Shown here: positions 37,701-49,200 of the stretch, piece by piece
How the letters are laid out: every line of letters begins with the position of its first letter
Position numbering within the stretch: the stretch's first letter is position 1
Assembly (NCBI RefSeq): GCF_003073045.1
Contig: NC_037592.1
Location: 17,503,844-17,567,843 of the forward strand
Direction: 5' to 3'
DNA from: Pomacea canaliculata
Lineage: Eukaryota; Mollusca; Gastropoda; Architaenioglossa; Ampullariidae
Length of the DNA stretch: 64,000 bases
The notes under the pieces: model-generated
Told to the model about the DNA's origin: nothing
Seen by the model: the letters and a program-made list of their open reading frames with translations, nothing else
Database searches by the model: none
Program-made: the position numbers and the translations under genes

Positions 37701-38000
37701 ATTGCTCCTCATCTTGAAGGTTTAAGCACATTTGTCAGAGGTTGTCAAGCATTGTCACCATGTAGCGGGTTGTTTAATGAATGCGAAACAATTGATCAAG
37801 TACGCCTCATATAGGATAAATGCACGCGACGGGAGCGCCGCATATCATCCGACAAATTCAGTTGACAAATGTATGTTAATGCAAATACAGGGACAAACTC
37901 ACGTGCAGTCGATGCGGCGCGCGCTGACGATGCAGGAGACAGCCGAGATGACGATGAAGAAGAGAAGCAGAAGCCTGCAGGCCGATGTCTGAGCCATCAT
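31730..38000 (-). CDS. elevenin: Elevenin neuropeptide precursor, copy 2 (canonical)
   Basis: Four coding exons on the minus strand: 38000-37903, 37279-37181, 36768-36663 and 31810-31730 (384 nt, 127 aa), all GT-AG with agreeing phases. Two adjacent in-frame ATGs follow the acceptor at 38002; the first is used here. Residues 1-27 are a signal peptide ending SCIVSA. The mature peptide is RRIDCTKFVFAPRCRGVAA (28-46), with a C-x8-C disulphide ring, released by KR at 47-48. An acidic spacer follows, then KRRELLERLLRSYNIP from residue 102. This is the molluscan elevenin layout, first described from Aplysia neuron L11 and also known from a cone-snail venom gland. Elevenin acts through a G-protein-coupled receptor. 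Introns are 623, 412 and 4852 bp. The third is enlarged relative to copy 1 (1126 bp). Confidence 0.92.
32000..35850. other. Extra DNA in elevenin copy 2 intron 3, unrecognised
   Basis: About 3.85 kb between two blocks that match copy 1 intron 3 has no left-arm counterpart. It contains only short open frames on both strands, a T-run at 33141-33154, a CAGCTG-rich near-palindromic patch at about 33865-33910 and a C-run at 34669-34676. I recognise no transposon ends, reverse transcriptase or host gene in it. It may be an insertion here or a loss from copy 1. Confidence 0.4.
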
Positions 38001-38439
38001 TCTGAAAACAGAAAGGACCCATGGTTATATGAGGTCGAGATGGTGGCAACGACAGTCGTGGTAAAAAAAAAAAAAACGACGACGAAAATAATAATAGATA
38101 ATGCTTCCAATATCGCGTTATCTGCAAAAAACAAACCAAAAACTACAAATATCAAATGGACATTTTGAATGATGTTCTGTTAACATCAGCAGATGTCTTA
38201 AATGGTGACAACATATAAGAAGGTATATCAGCTATCAGCTTATCCTACTTTATCCTACTGCAGCAGTTCTTCCTGAGAACAGTTACGATTCTTGAGAAGA
38301 ATAATTTCAAATGAAGTGCAGTTGTTTGGTCGGTCAGACAGAAGTTGGCAGTTGTTTTGCCGCCGGAATGGACTCTGTGTGAGTCAGGCTGGCAGACCCG
38401 GAGGTACGGCGAGTGAAATGTGGATCGAGGCCCTGGATG

Positions 38440-38700
38440 ACGACAAAGCGAGGACAAGACGCCGTGCAGGCAACTAGCGCCCCCTCCAAGGGCGGACAAG
38501 GCATCGTGTTTTGACTTATCAACCGCTCACATCTCGGGCTCATTCATTAGCATACACCTTGGCCAGGCAGCCAATCAAAAGAGAGGCTCGCTAGGGGAGG
38601 TGACCGCAATGCACGTGCGAACTCTGGGGGTTAGGCGTTGACAGTTACGCCAGTGTAGGACGGCCAGACGACGTGATTTGGGGAAAATATGGTGAACCTG
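38440..38700 (-). promoter_or_regulatory. Conserved upstream (probable promoter) block of elevenin copy 2
   Basis: On the minus strand this repeats the copy 1 block: CCAAT-type ATTGG (38575-38571), then ATGCTAAT (38553-38546), then GAATGAGCCCGAGATGTGAG and GGGGGCGCTAG. Differences are few single-base changes and one- to two-base indels. It lies about 450-700 bp upstream of the coding ATG. Promoter function is inferred from conservation and position. Confidence 0.5.
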
Positions 38701-38820
38701 TCCATACACCACAGCTTTGTACCGGGCTTCTAAACAATTAAATGCTGACTAGGAGCAGATTAAAACATGACTCTCTCTTTCACACACACATTCACATTGA
38801 GAGGAAAAAACAAAGTGGAC

Positions 38821-39584
38821 CTGGAACCCTCGGTTAACGAACTTAATCCGTTCTGGAAAGGCTGTTCGTTAACGAAATGTTTCGTTCCGAAACAATCGAA
38901 ACAATTTTTTTTCCATAAAAATAAAGGAAAATGATTTAAAGCCCCTGTTGACTGCTATTTGAAAGTTACAGGCTGTATATATATTTATGGTATTTTGTTA
39001 TAATCGAGAACAGTTAGAAAATGCAATATAAATGGAGTTAAATAAACATAAAAACATTAACGAAAGCATTTAAACAGAAAACTTGCCGTTTTGACGGGAA
39101 ACGTGGTTGGAAAAGGTGTGGGGAGGAAGGGGTGGAATACTTTGAATCACCTCTATGAGCCACGTACATCGGGGAGACTTCCTTTTCTGTAGCTTTGAGT
39201 TGAAGAAAAAAACTCGTCCAGTGTCTGCTTCTTCTGCCTTTTTTCGTAAAACTCTTCGGTAAGACGCGACAGGGCCACTTCATACTTGTAAATCATTTCC
39301 TTTTTCAATTCAGTAAAATATCTTCTTTGGAGCAGTGATTGAGGTAAAGCAAACAATCACTAAATGATAACAGGTAAGGAACGACTGATCGTAATGTATG
39401 AACATGCTGGTCGGTCAGTGTGGTTCACGTGGCTGTTCGTTATCCGAAATTTTGTTCGCTTCGGAGAAAATTTTTAGAAATTTTTGTTCGTTTATCCGAA
39501 ATTTTGTTCGCTATCCGAGAACAAATTTTTAGCGAAATTTTTGTTCGTTAACCGAAAAAGTTCGCGAGCTAACCGAGGTTCCAG
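38821..39584. mobile_element. Tigger/pogo-like DNA transposon remnant in the right arm only
   Basis: The ends are inverted CTGGAACC(C)TCGGTTA repeats, followed by GTTAACGAA/TTCGTTAACC motifs. Sub-terminal GTTCG(T/C)TATCCGAAATTTTG copies lie at 39430-39540. Inside, the minus strand at 39356-39153 reads KKQTLDEFFSS, like the -KQTTLDSFF- tail of Tigger/jerky-type transposases. The left arm has no such insert: its matching sequence (about 17440-17470, reverse strand) runs uninterrupted. The target duplication could not be read clearly. Confidence 0.65.
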
Positions 39585-40080
39585 AGTTACAACTTAAATA
39601 TTCATAATAGGTAATTGTGTACGTATATTAAAATTAGTGTTATATCAAAAAATGAGAGGTCAAATAGGTATGCACGTGCGAGTGTATATATGAACTCATG
39701 AAGACAGCATGAATAGTTTGTTGGCATTACTCATGTGCTTGAGTATTTCCAGATATTCTTCCTGTGGATTCTAAAATAACCGCCTTCATGCATGAAAGCA
39801 CACGTATCACTGTAGAGCTGGGATGCATAGGGAGTGGTAGCGACACAGCACACGCACTCACACGCACTCACGCACTCACACACAGGTGTTCTCGTCCGTT
39901 TCAGCGGTTCCTGTGATCAAGGCAAAGATAACAACTCTTGCCGCAAAGAAAAACGAAACAGCGCTTTTGTCCTGTGGCTTATCTCCGCCTGGCGAGGGAT
40001 CGATGTCCGCCAGAAGGACACTCAGCTCACGTCGCGGCGCTGCCCATGGCTGCCGTGTGCCGCAGTTCTCGTCGGTTCTC

Positions 40081-40504
40081 GCTTCTTCGCGGGCATCTCC
40101 GTTGCCTCATTTCCCTCTTACGGCCTCGGCGTTTTGTCTGTGAGTGGTCTCGCGCGCCCTACACAGGCGGCGTGACAGGGCGATGCTCGCCGCAACTGTC
40201 GGTGCTTGTAGAGCTCCTGAAAGATGTCCTTCAGATGCCTCGGCCGGACACCGATCTTTCCCGACACCTCCTCGGGCGGCCGGTCGCTGAGTGGAGCCAG
40301 CGAAATGATCGGCCGTTATTTCAGTTCCAGCAACACCTCACCTCATTACACTGGCCGCGCTCTCAAAACTACTTGTGTGCGCGTGCGTGTGTGTGTGTGT
40401 GTTGAACGGGTGAATGGATGAGGATTGTGAAGGTATGAGGTTCTGGTCGCAGCCTCATAAGTCTAAAGAAATAAAGGTGTTTGGGAGAAAACAGGGAGCA
40501 GGGT
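40081..40504. other. GC-rich block beyond the right arm, function unknown
   Basis: About 40030-40340 is clearly more GC-rich than its surroundings and is open on both strands for about 100 codons. The minus frame reads RPPEEVSGKIGVRPRHLKDI and the plus frame LVELLKDVLQMPRPDTDLSR; neither matches a family I know. It could be a CpG-rich upstream region or an unrecognised exon. Confidence 0.25.
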
Positions 40505-40640
40505 ACAAGATGCAAGATACAAGATACAAGACATCTTTATTGTCTATGGTCACAAGAGACATAGAAATTTTTCTTCGTTGGGAGCTCTAAAAAAAAACAA
40601 AAAACAAAAAACAAAAACAAAACAAACAAACAAACTATAA
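40505..40640 (+). repeat. Dispersed repeat tail with (CAAAA)n
   Basis: ACAAGATACAAGATACAAGA followed by CATCTTTATTGTC, a short unique part and an A-rich CAAAA tract (40589-40637). Short ACAAGAT units at the end of an element resemble the 3' tails of some LINEs. Family is not assigned. Confidence 0.45.
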
Positions 40641-41963
40641 ATACAGCCTGTCAGTGGCTACATGTTCTTGTAAATCTTAAAACCATTAAGAAACAGTAGA
40701 ATACATATTTCAAACTGTGTTGTTCTTCATCTGCCATACACTGCAATAAGCCACGGCTGGCTTTGCTTGGTTGATCACAGTAACACGACAAAATCGAATT
40801 ATGGGATTTGAAAAAACCAGCAAAGTTTAACTGCAAACATCTGATTGATGAAAAGATACCTCAAAGAAAGGATGTCAACATAAAAGATCAAACACTCAGG
40901 ACATTTTTCTCAACACGTGTGGCAGGTAGCAAAGCTTTGGAGCTTGGAGCCAGCGAAACAGAGAAAAGGAAGGAACCCGCGGAAGCACAAAATGTTAGTC
41001 GGATGTGATACAGCTGCACAACAAAAATCCTTCCGCGTAACCTGCACTTTAGCACTAACCTTTTAAAGCAAGCCAAGGATGAAGGCTGGACAAAGAAAAG
41101 GAAACAGAGAGGAAATAATTAAATAAAGAGAAAAGGGAAGAAAAGAAGAATGAATAAGAGGGAAGCAAACAAGAAAGAAGAAGGAAAAAAGTACAGATAA
41201 ATTCAGTACAAATTTGTGTTTTAATTTCTTTGAGGCTCCTACCATGAGTATTTCTCTGAACTTTTTACCCCTTCATCTCAGTCAGACTACTCCGCTCTTT
41301 GTCTGATGACCGTATCCTCACTATGACTATCCCACTGATCGTCCCGTTGTATTTATGTGTTCCTTACTTCTGGACTTTCATAGCGTGCATTAGTGCCAGT
41401 AGATGCTCATGGATATACGTATATACGTGTGTGATGATGATGTGTGAACACTAGATGTGCGTGTGTTCAAACAGATGGCGTGCATGTGCTCATTAGGATG
41501 TTACACACCAGCCTCAGCTTCGGTACCAGCTGGCGGTTTGCGTGTGTGGCCGGGTGGGGTTGTGGGGGAAGCAGGGGGTTCAAATAACGGTAATAACACC
41601 AGCACCAGCAACAGCCAGGGCAGCTCCCCTGCCAATCATCGCTGCCTCGGGAAACACGAGACAGGGGCGGGGGTATGGTGCCTCAATGTGGGTCGCCAGG
41701 TGACTCCCTCCCCTCCACAATTAACAAACATATCCCCAAATCCCCAACGGTGTTATTTTCAGGTGTAACAAACAGCACGTTGATTCATTAAATCAGCGCT
41801 CGTCACCCACAATGCAGCACTCGAGGCAGCTGTGCGTGACTGCAAATATGTCTGTTTGTTCACAACTCGTGAAATGTAATGAATGGATGCATGCACGTTG
41901 TTTGTTTTCCTGTGTCCTTCTTTTTTATTCTTTTTTTTTCTTTTTTGTTTTGTTTGTGTTTTG

Positions 41964-41995
<32 letters not shown>

Positions 41996-44900
41996 TTTGT
42001 TGTTTTTTTTTGTTTTTTTGCAAATAGGGACAAGAAAAGGTGATAGCAATGCTAGATAACGACATGGAAAGGATTTCAACCAGTGGTGTAAGTGTTTTGT
42101 GACCTGACCTCACAGTACACCCATGACCTCGCGATGTGTACTCCATAAACAACTCATGAGCTTCCTGCAGAACAGGACGGAAGCTCCCCATTAAGCACTT
42201 AGAAGCTAAATCGAAGAATCAAATGTTTGAAATTGTAGAAGTTTGAAATGGCGGCGAGAGATCAGCAGACGAGTGATGTGCTACACCGCCAGGTTCAGTT
42301 TCCACGCTGCGGCTGCCTGAGCGGAAGTGACGACATGTCGTGCGCCGTGATATAGGAGAATGACTAAGGACGAGGGATGCAGGGCCGATAGCTCTGCACT
42401 TTGCCACGGCGTCTGAGACAATGAGGTGCACAGGAAACTACAGCCTGCTTATAACGGGCGAAAATGTATATATGTGGGTGTCTGCATGCATGTGAGCGCG
42501 CGCACAAACACACACACTCGCATACACAGAATGAGAAATGGCAAGAAAGTGGACAGGTGTTCGCATGCGTGTGATGGGCTGTCTGCGCATGCGTGGGTGC
42601 GTGTATTCTGCGACGTGTGTGTCTTAGCGTGCGTGCATGAAGTTTCCATTCACCCGTAAGCCATGCTTCCGGCAATTGAGTGTGGTCAATTGGTTGACTG
42701 ACTTCTGACTCACACGTGGCGCGGTCAAGCCTCGGAGGCAAGACAAAGAAAATCACGTGACCGATTCACCACGTCGTTTCCCTCCTTTAGCATCTGCTGC
42801 AATATTATTAACAACCGAAATAAACCCTTCACTGTGCATGGAAAACTTGTGCTAGATGTTTACAATTGTGAGATGCTTTTCCCGTTGTTATTCGTGAGTA
42901 ACGTAGTATGAATATTATACCATTACTATGAGAACACCGGATATTTAAATTAATGGGTGGAAATACCATGTATCCATTGGAGATATTGTTGCACAAAAAT
43001 ATTTTATAGGTAAGTTTTTTTTGTGTGCAAAAAATAAAAAAAAGCCCTCACAAGTTCAGGTCAGGAATCATCAGCGGGTGAGAGGTAACAAAACTATTTT
43101 TTCGTAAAAAATGTTGAGTTTCTGTTTATCGTCGTCAAACTACGGTTCTGTCATTTGCATAGTTTTACTCCACTTTAATCGTTCCAAAAACATATCCCTC
43201 TCTATAATCCACCCCTAACTCCTGCTGATTATAGACATTTTAGTCCATCCGGTCCATGTTGCATGCAAGACAGCATCTAGGAGCAGACAGTTCCGGTCTA
43301 GTCAGACAGTGTGGACACAAAATGTTCCACAGATTGTCGAAGCTTACAAACTGTTCTGACTTTTATTTAGAAAAGATCGCGCCATGTTGTTTCGACAAAC
43401 ATGTAATGCCTCCTCAGTCTGAAGTTACAGAGAGGAATGGTAAGGTTGATTGGATGCCCTGAAACACTGGCACACCTAGCAATTCCTCCTCCTGGACACA
43501 AGCGTTTGTGTGTGTGTGTATGTGAGAGAGAGAGACAGAGAGACAGAGAGCAATGTCTGTGAAAGACTGTTAATGACTGGAGCACGGCTGGCGTGAAGCA
43601 GTGATTAGGGTTCTGCTCGATTTGATCAAACTATTGCCAGCTTGGCTGGCGTCTTGTCCGCGGTGTCCATGATTACTGCACACAGGCGCCCTGCCCGGGG
43701 GCAGAGGGGATGGGGTCAGGGGGTCTGGGGCCGGGGGTCTGGCTGCAGGACACAGGGAAGCAGTTAATAAAAGTTACCGCCAAGACGCTTCTTGGTTTTT
43801 TTTTATTATTTTTTTTTTTTTTTTGTCCTCGGGCCCCCGGGCACTCAAAGATTGCGTGCTGAGTCCCACCCTAGACATTATTGTGGCGACTTACGGTGCC
43901 AAAAACGAAAAAAAAGATAGTGGAGGAAAAAAGGAAAAAGGTAAGTAAAAATGGTGGGACTTTGCACGGATGATTACGGTAGTCTAGGAGGTTGAGGTTG
44001 AGGTTGAGGGTGGGTTCTTGACAGTAATGACACTAAAGTGACGTAGAGATGCAGGACTGTTCAGCCTGCTTGTAGTGGTTTGAAACGCGAGAAGAATTCC
44101 TGGACACCTCCCCACCTCAACTGTGGAACTGAGCGAAAAACTTTGCTCGCTCCTTTATTTCTGTAACTTCAATCGCATTCATGGCGGTGTCATTGCATTT
44201 AAAGATTTACAAGAATACAAGAAGTGGGCGTAGGACTAGGAGAGACATGGACGCAAAGAAACATGGGAAAAAGAACTCTTAAATGTTTTTAAAAGTTTTT
44301 GTTAAAATTTGAAATGTTCCTGAAGTTAGGCTGGGGCAGACAATTAAAATAGGGGGTGGTGATAGTGGTGGTGGCAGTATCAAATTCGCTCCGTCGATTC
44401 TCTTGTAAAATTTAAAAGGAAATAACTGCTGATTGTGCGCCTTCAGTTCTGCGGGAGTTTAATCTCATTACTGCTGACGACCGTTACACAAACAAATGTC
44501 GTCCGGAGGGATGTTGTGCAAGACAGACAAGACTGGTATTTGCCTGCTGCAAACCTTATTGACATCAACGGAATCTTAAGAAAATCAGCAATTTTGTACA
44601 GAAAAAAACCTTTGGTAAGTCTTTAATATGTTTTATAACTGCATTGTACAGGAACTCAGTCTAACGGATACAACTTTATATTTGTTTGCTTCTCACTTTT
44701 CCCCTCAAACAACCATTGCGACATTGAATGAAATCCTTCACTTTGTGAGTATCCTGCCTAATCTTGGTTTATAATCAAGATTTATCGCATGTGTCGTGCG
44801 TACGAAAGAATTTTTAATATTATTAAGAGCAATAATGAATTCAATTGTTTTCTAGAGCCATCTCACCTGAAGGAAAAACTCATTACGATTTAAAACATCG

Positions 44901-46157
44901 GGAAGACTTCAACACATCTGTCCGGCGCTAAGAAAACGGAAGTCGGTATAGCATCGTAAAATTGTTTAATTTGTCCAAATTTGCAGTCTTCAAAGACCAG
45001 TTTGTTTTAGCTATTTTTTTTTAAACAATTGTTTCATCTGTCTAAACCCCAAAGACACGCCATGGGAGGGAAAAGAGAGAGAGAGAGAGGGAGAGAGAGT
45101 TTGAGCGGCATCTGCTCTTTGATGCATCTACTGGTGTCTTGAAGACATGTCGATCCTAGCGATCACACACAATCTTGACATCTCTGGAAATGTTTACACT
45201 TCTCAATCTGCCAGGAAAAATATCAGTTTATATGTTATGATATCATTTAAGTTTTATTCTTTTGGTGAGGATCTGGATGTAAACCACGGGATATATTATT
45301 TGTCAACGGGATCCGCTTATCTGTAGAATTATCAGCGAAAATCCTACTATAACCCACTGGTTCTTTTTATCCGCAGAATTATTAGTTAAAAAAGGAGGGT
45401 TGGATTCAGATTTGTTCTAGTGAAGTTAGTGATAGACATGTTTCTGATACACTTCGCCCAAATCAAATGTCTTTTGTAAAAAGAAGACATTCTGAGCAGT
45501 CCTTGTCTTAAAATAATCTGTTCGGAACCTTTTTTTCTTTTCTTTTTTTTTTTTGTGGAGGAGAATTTTAGAAGGACATGGCGGTGCATCTAGGTGAAAA
45601 AAGGATCAGCGCACAATGCCTTTCTCTAGAATGAGAATTTATTTCCTTAGAGACAGAAGAGTTGACTCACACGTTTAAAACTACTGAGCAGCAAATATTC
45701 AATTACTAAAAAGCAGTTTCTGTCCTAAGGAGCCTACGAGTTTAAATCAAGTCTTTTGTAATCGAGTTAGTTAGACGAGGGACTGAAGGAGGCTAACACA
45801 ATCTTACAGCTGAGAGGCTGAGATATAAAGATATCTGTCTTACTTCAAGTCCTTTGTCCTTCTATTCAATCAGATACTAGAATTTCTTAAATTTTTAATG
45901 TGGACACACATGTTAACATATTTCAATGTCACCTTTCTTTTTGTAAGGCTATTTTTATTTTGTTCTTACATCAGAGGTATTACATCCTTGAGTACAAAAA
46001 GAATTAGTCAATGATTTTAATTCAGATGAAATTAAAAAAAACCTATGCTAGTTAAAAGGAAATGTTTTTATTTTGAAAACTTTGGATATTCTGTCTTAAA
46101 CGTTGAAACCATTGGTCACATAGTAACACAGCTAAGTTTCTCGAGTTCCTGCACACC

Positions 46158-46158
<1 letters not shown>
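40641..46158. other. Intergenic region, no gene seen
   Basis: No supported exon. Simple sequence is frequent: (TTTTG)n at about 41935-42020, CACACA/GTGTGT near 42500, TGTGTG/GAGAGA at 43505-43555, a T-run near 43797-43824 and GAGAGA at 45077-45101. Open frames are short and without family likeness. Confidence 0.4.

Positions 46159-46233
<75 letters not shown>
46159..46233 (+). repeat. (TAA)n microsatellite, about 25 units
   Basis: An uninterrupted AAT/TAA tract of about 75 bp. On the minus strand it reads as poly-Leu or poly-Ile, which creates a false 157-aa open frame. Confidence 0.97.
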
Positions 46234-46235
<2 letters not shown>

Positions 46236-49200
46236 AAGTACGGAGTGAAAAAAACCGTCATGGCGATTTGCAATTTTGCACAGGTCGGTAACATGTGCGA
46301 GGTGTGAGGGGTCCACTGTGTCCAGAGGACTGGCCAGACTGGCGAGCTGGGCAATTCTGGACACGGTCGGCTTAGGCGAGAAAAGAACGATCCCGAAATA
46401 TTCTTATCGTCCTGCAATCCGAGAGTGCAGACGATAAAGTCTTGGGCGTTTTTCACCCTTGTTGACGGAGAGCTGGCCAGGGGGCTGCACTCTCCCGCTC
46501 TTCCTGTGCGACACTTCGCCAGGCCTGTGGAGTGTGTGATTTTATCGCTGATTTTTTCCCCCCAGAGGAAAGATATTTTTAGCTGCAAGTTTTTCTGTGC
46601 AATATCTTCTGAATTCACGGATGTGTTCATGAGTCCGAGACATTCTGAATGATGTGCGGATAATCACGAGATATTAATTTTCACAGCGGCTTCAAAATAG
46701 CGAGTGTCTTGGCTAACAATGTGAGGTGTTTATTTTAGTATTTGAGCTCCCAAGGATGTCATAAAATATACATGTGAGACGGAATTATTACATTTATCCA
46801 ACTAAATGTTTATTAAGTTATGTAAATGTGTCAGTTTTCGTACTCACCAGCGAGTTTCAAGTGGACAGCTGTAAATGCGCAGGAAAAATACGTACACAAA
46901 GGAGACGATTATCATTATCATAATGCTAGTTAAAATTGTTTTCGCGCAACATCAGAACGAAAACAAGTTCCACTGTCTGTGCTCAAAAACAATAATAAAG
47001 ATCATAGGAAAATGACATAAAAAACTTTAGCTAACAATGACACATGATACACACAACACTCAGGCGCTAAAACATGCAATATGAAGGATAGAAGAATAGA
47101 CAGGTAATAAAGGAAAAAAAAGTCTAAAAATACATTGAACTAATTAAACTACAGTGTCAAATAGTCGACCGACACGTGACCTGACAAAAAAAGCTGATGA
47201 ATGGGTTGTGGGTGGCCACTGATGTAGCAAGAAGCATACAGTGTGGCTGTCCTTTGATTAGTAATATTATTAGTTTTATTAATAATGTTTTATAAAACAG
47301 AACAGTATTTATCATATTGTTCTTTATTCACTAAGCGCCAAGGCCAGGATCAAAGCGCTTTACATCCAGGCTCACAAGCACAGACCTTTTGAGTGTAAAC
47401 ATCAGATGAACTTTTACACGAACACACAAACACGCACACACGCAGCACAACGGACAGTCAGTGCAGCTGTGGATCCTGCCCCAGCTTAAATCTCTGATTT
47501 CTTTTAGCCTTGATGAGTTTCCTATAATGACCAGCGAAGTGCTTTCTACAGGTCAGGAAGGCATTAGTATTTTTACCCATCTATCTCCAATCCGTCCAAT
47601 CTTTATGAACACATGGTTCGCAAAAAAAAAAAAAAAACCTTCGTGGAAGATGAAGGTGTGGGAGGCGATGATGGTGGAGGTGAAGGGGCTGTAAGCGCAG
47701 AAAAAAGAATCTTGAGACACAGTTGGTAATCACATGTCATGTGATGTGAATCATAGACCTCGCTTGTGAAATTGAACACTGCTCCTAATTTCTCCTCCGG
47801 GAAGACGAGAACCAACAGGGAAGCTGGTCAGTCTTAAGACCACAAACTCACTCATGGCTTCAGGTCATGGATATTCATAAGCCTTGAGATAGGTGGTAAA
47901 CCTCTCACTCGCTCTTGACTGATAAGCCTTCAGTCAGTGGGTAGTGATCAGCCTTCAGAGCATAGATAGTAAGCATTCAGCTACCAAGTGACAGTTCCAA
48001 AATGTATGGTTCCTTTCATTCCTGTTTTTATACAGGATTTATTCATTTGTTTCAGAAAGAAATAGATTGTTCTAAAATTCTTTTTCATCATTATCTGTTG
48101 ATCTTTAGGTGTAATGAAGGGCTATAAAGTGTAATTCTAGTTTAATATCCTCCCATCCATGTCTGTCGTGGGTAAGATGGCATTCTAATGAAGAAACAAT
48201 TTATTTGCATGTGAATCGGGCTGGCTATATAGTAGCATGTACAGTTAAACACACTTTTGCTCACAAACACTGATGTTAAAGACTTTATAACTAACTGTGG
48301 ACGAAAACCCTCACAATCTTCCAACTTGGTTTGTTTTTTGTTGTATGCATGCTTCCAAGTTCTGCCCGTGCGGTCTACCTCCGTCACAAAGTTTACATAT
48401 GAAGTTCGTTTGTCCTGTGGTCTGAAGGAACTACCAAAAACCGTTTATCGAAGTTCTACGAACTTGTGATTACAAAGCTCCATCAGCACGATCGTCTGCT
48501 CTTGTTGTCCAGATTTAAGGAGGAAGCAGATGATCCCTTTCTCTTCATAAGGAGCTTGTCAACGCTCTGCGAACACGGCAGGAATTTGATTGGCGGATTA
48601 TGCTTTTCAGCCGAGGAAAATGAACTGGACAGCTTTTCATTTTCAGAGACTTTCCTTCATAATTCATAGCTGAACTCGCGCTCTGTCAGGGCTACTTTTA
48701 TTGGATTCGCAAGGTGGCGGCCACGCGAAGTGCATGCCAAGCTGGTCATCATTACCTGTGAGATGAAGAAGGGGGGTGAAGGACGATAAAGGAGGAAGAC
48801 GGGACAAAGTTTTTTTATTTTTTACTCCTGGACAATTTTAATGCCTTATAATTCTCTTTCATTCGCTCGCTCACATATCTGTGCACGTGCCTGTGTTTGT
48901 ACGCGAACATGACTGGACAAAGGAGAAGAGTTCTGTGATGGTCTAATCAGAAGATCTTAGCCATGTAGACATGTAGACAGGACCATGCAAGGTAGGGACC
49001 TACTGTACGTGTCATCGAACTTCAGCACCTCCATGACAAAGGTTCTGCCTTCTGTTGCCAGACAATGCCAGACTGTCACAGCTAGCAAGCAAAAATTGAA
49101 ATGTTTTGTAGTTGTCTTCGATCTGCAAGATCTTGAGTCGGCCATCTTGCTTTCTGCCACCCTCAAAACCCGACAAACCCGTTTACCGGTTTGTTATCGG

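Larger units (their letters stand above)
28438..40080 (-). repeat. Right arm of a large inverted duplication (elevenin copy 2 side)
   Basis: This arm is the reverse-strand counterpart of 16965-24661, in the same order but longer. Extra segments here are about 28877-31026 (2.15 kb), about 32000-35850 (intron 3 of elevenin) and the 38821-39584 transposon. It lacks the 2.64 kb that holds MIC13 exon 4 in the left arm. The outer edge lies near 40080, just after a shared CCATGGCTGCCGTGTGCCGC. Confidence 0.85.

Noticed and set aside
39938-40405. 155-codon plus frame near the right arm edge
   Set aside because: Part of it lies in an arm block whose left-arm counterpart is read in other frames with indels; there are no motifs and it ends in a (GT)n tract.
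41457-41768. 103-codon plus frame with Ser/Asn-rich middle
   Set aside because: Low-complexity composition, no motif, no neighbouring exon with fitting phase.
46157-46630. 157-codon minus-strand frame with a poly-Leu end
   Set aside because: The Leu run is the (TAA)n microsatellite read backwards, and the rest has no family likeness.
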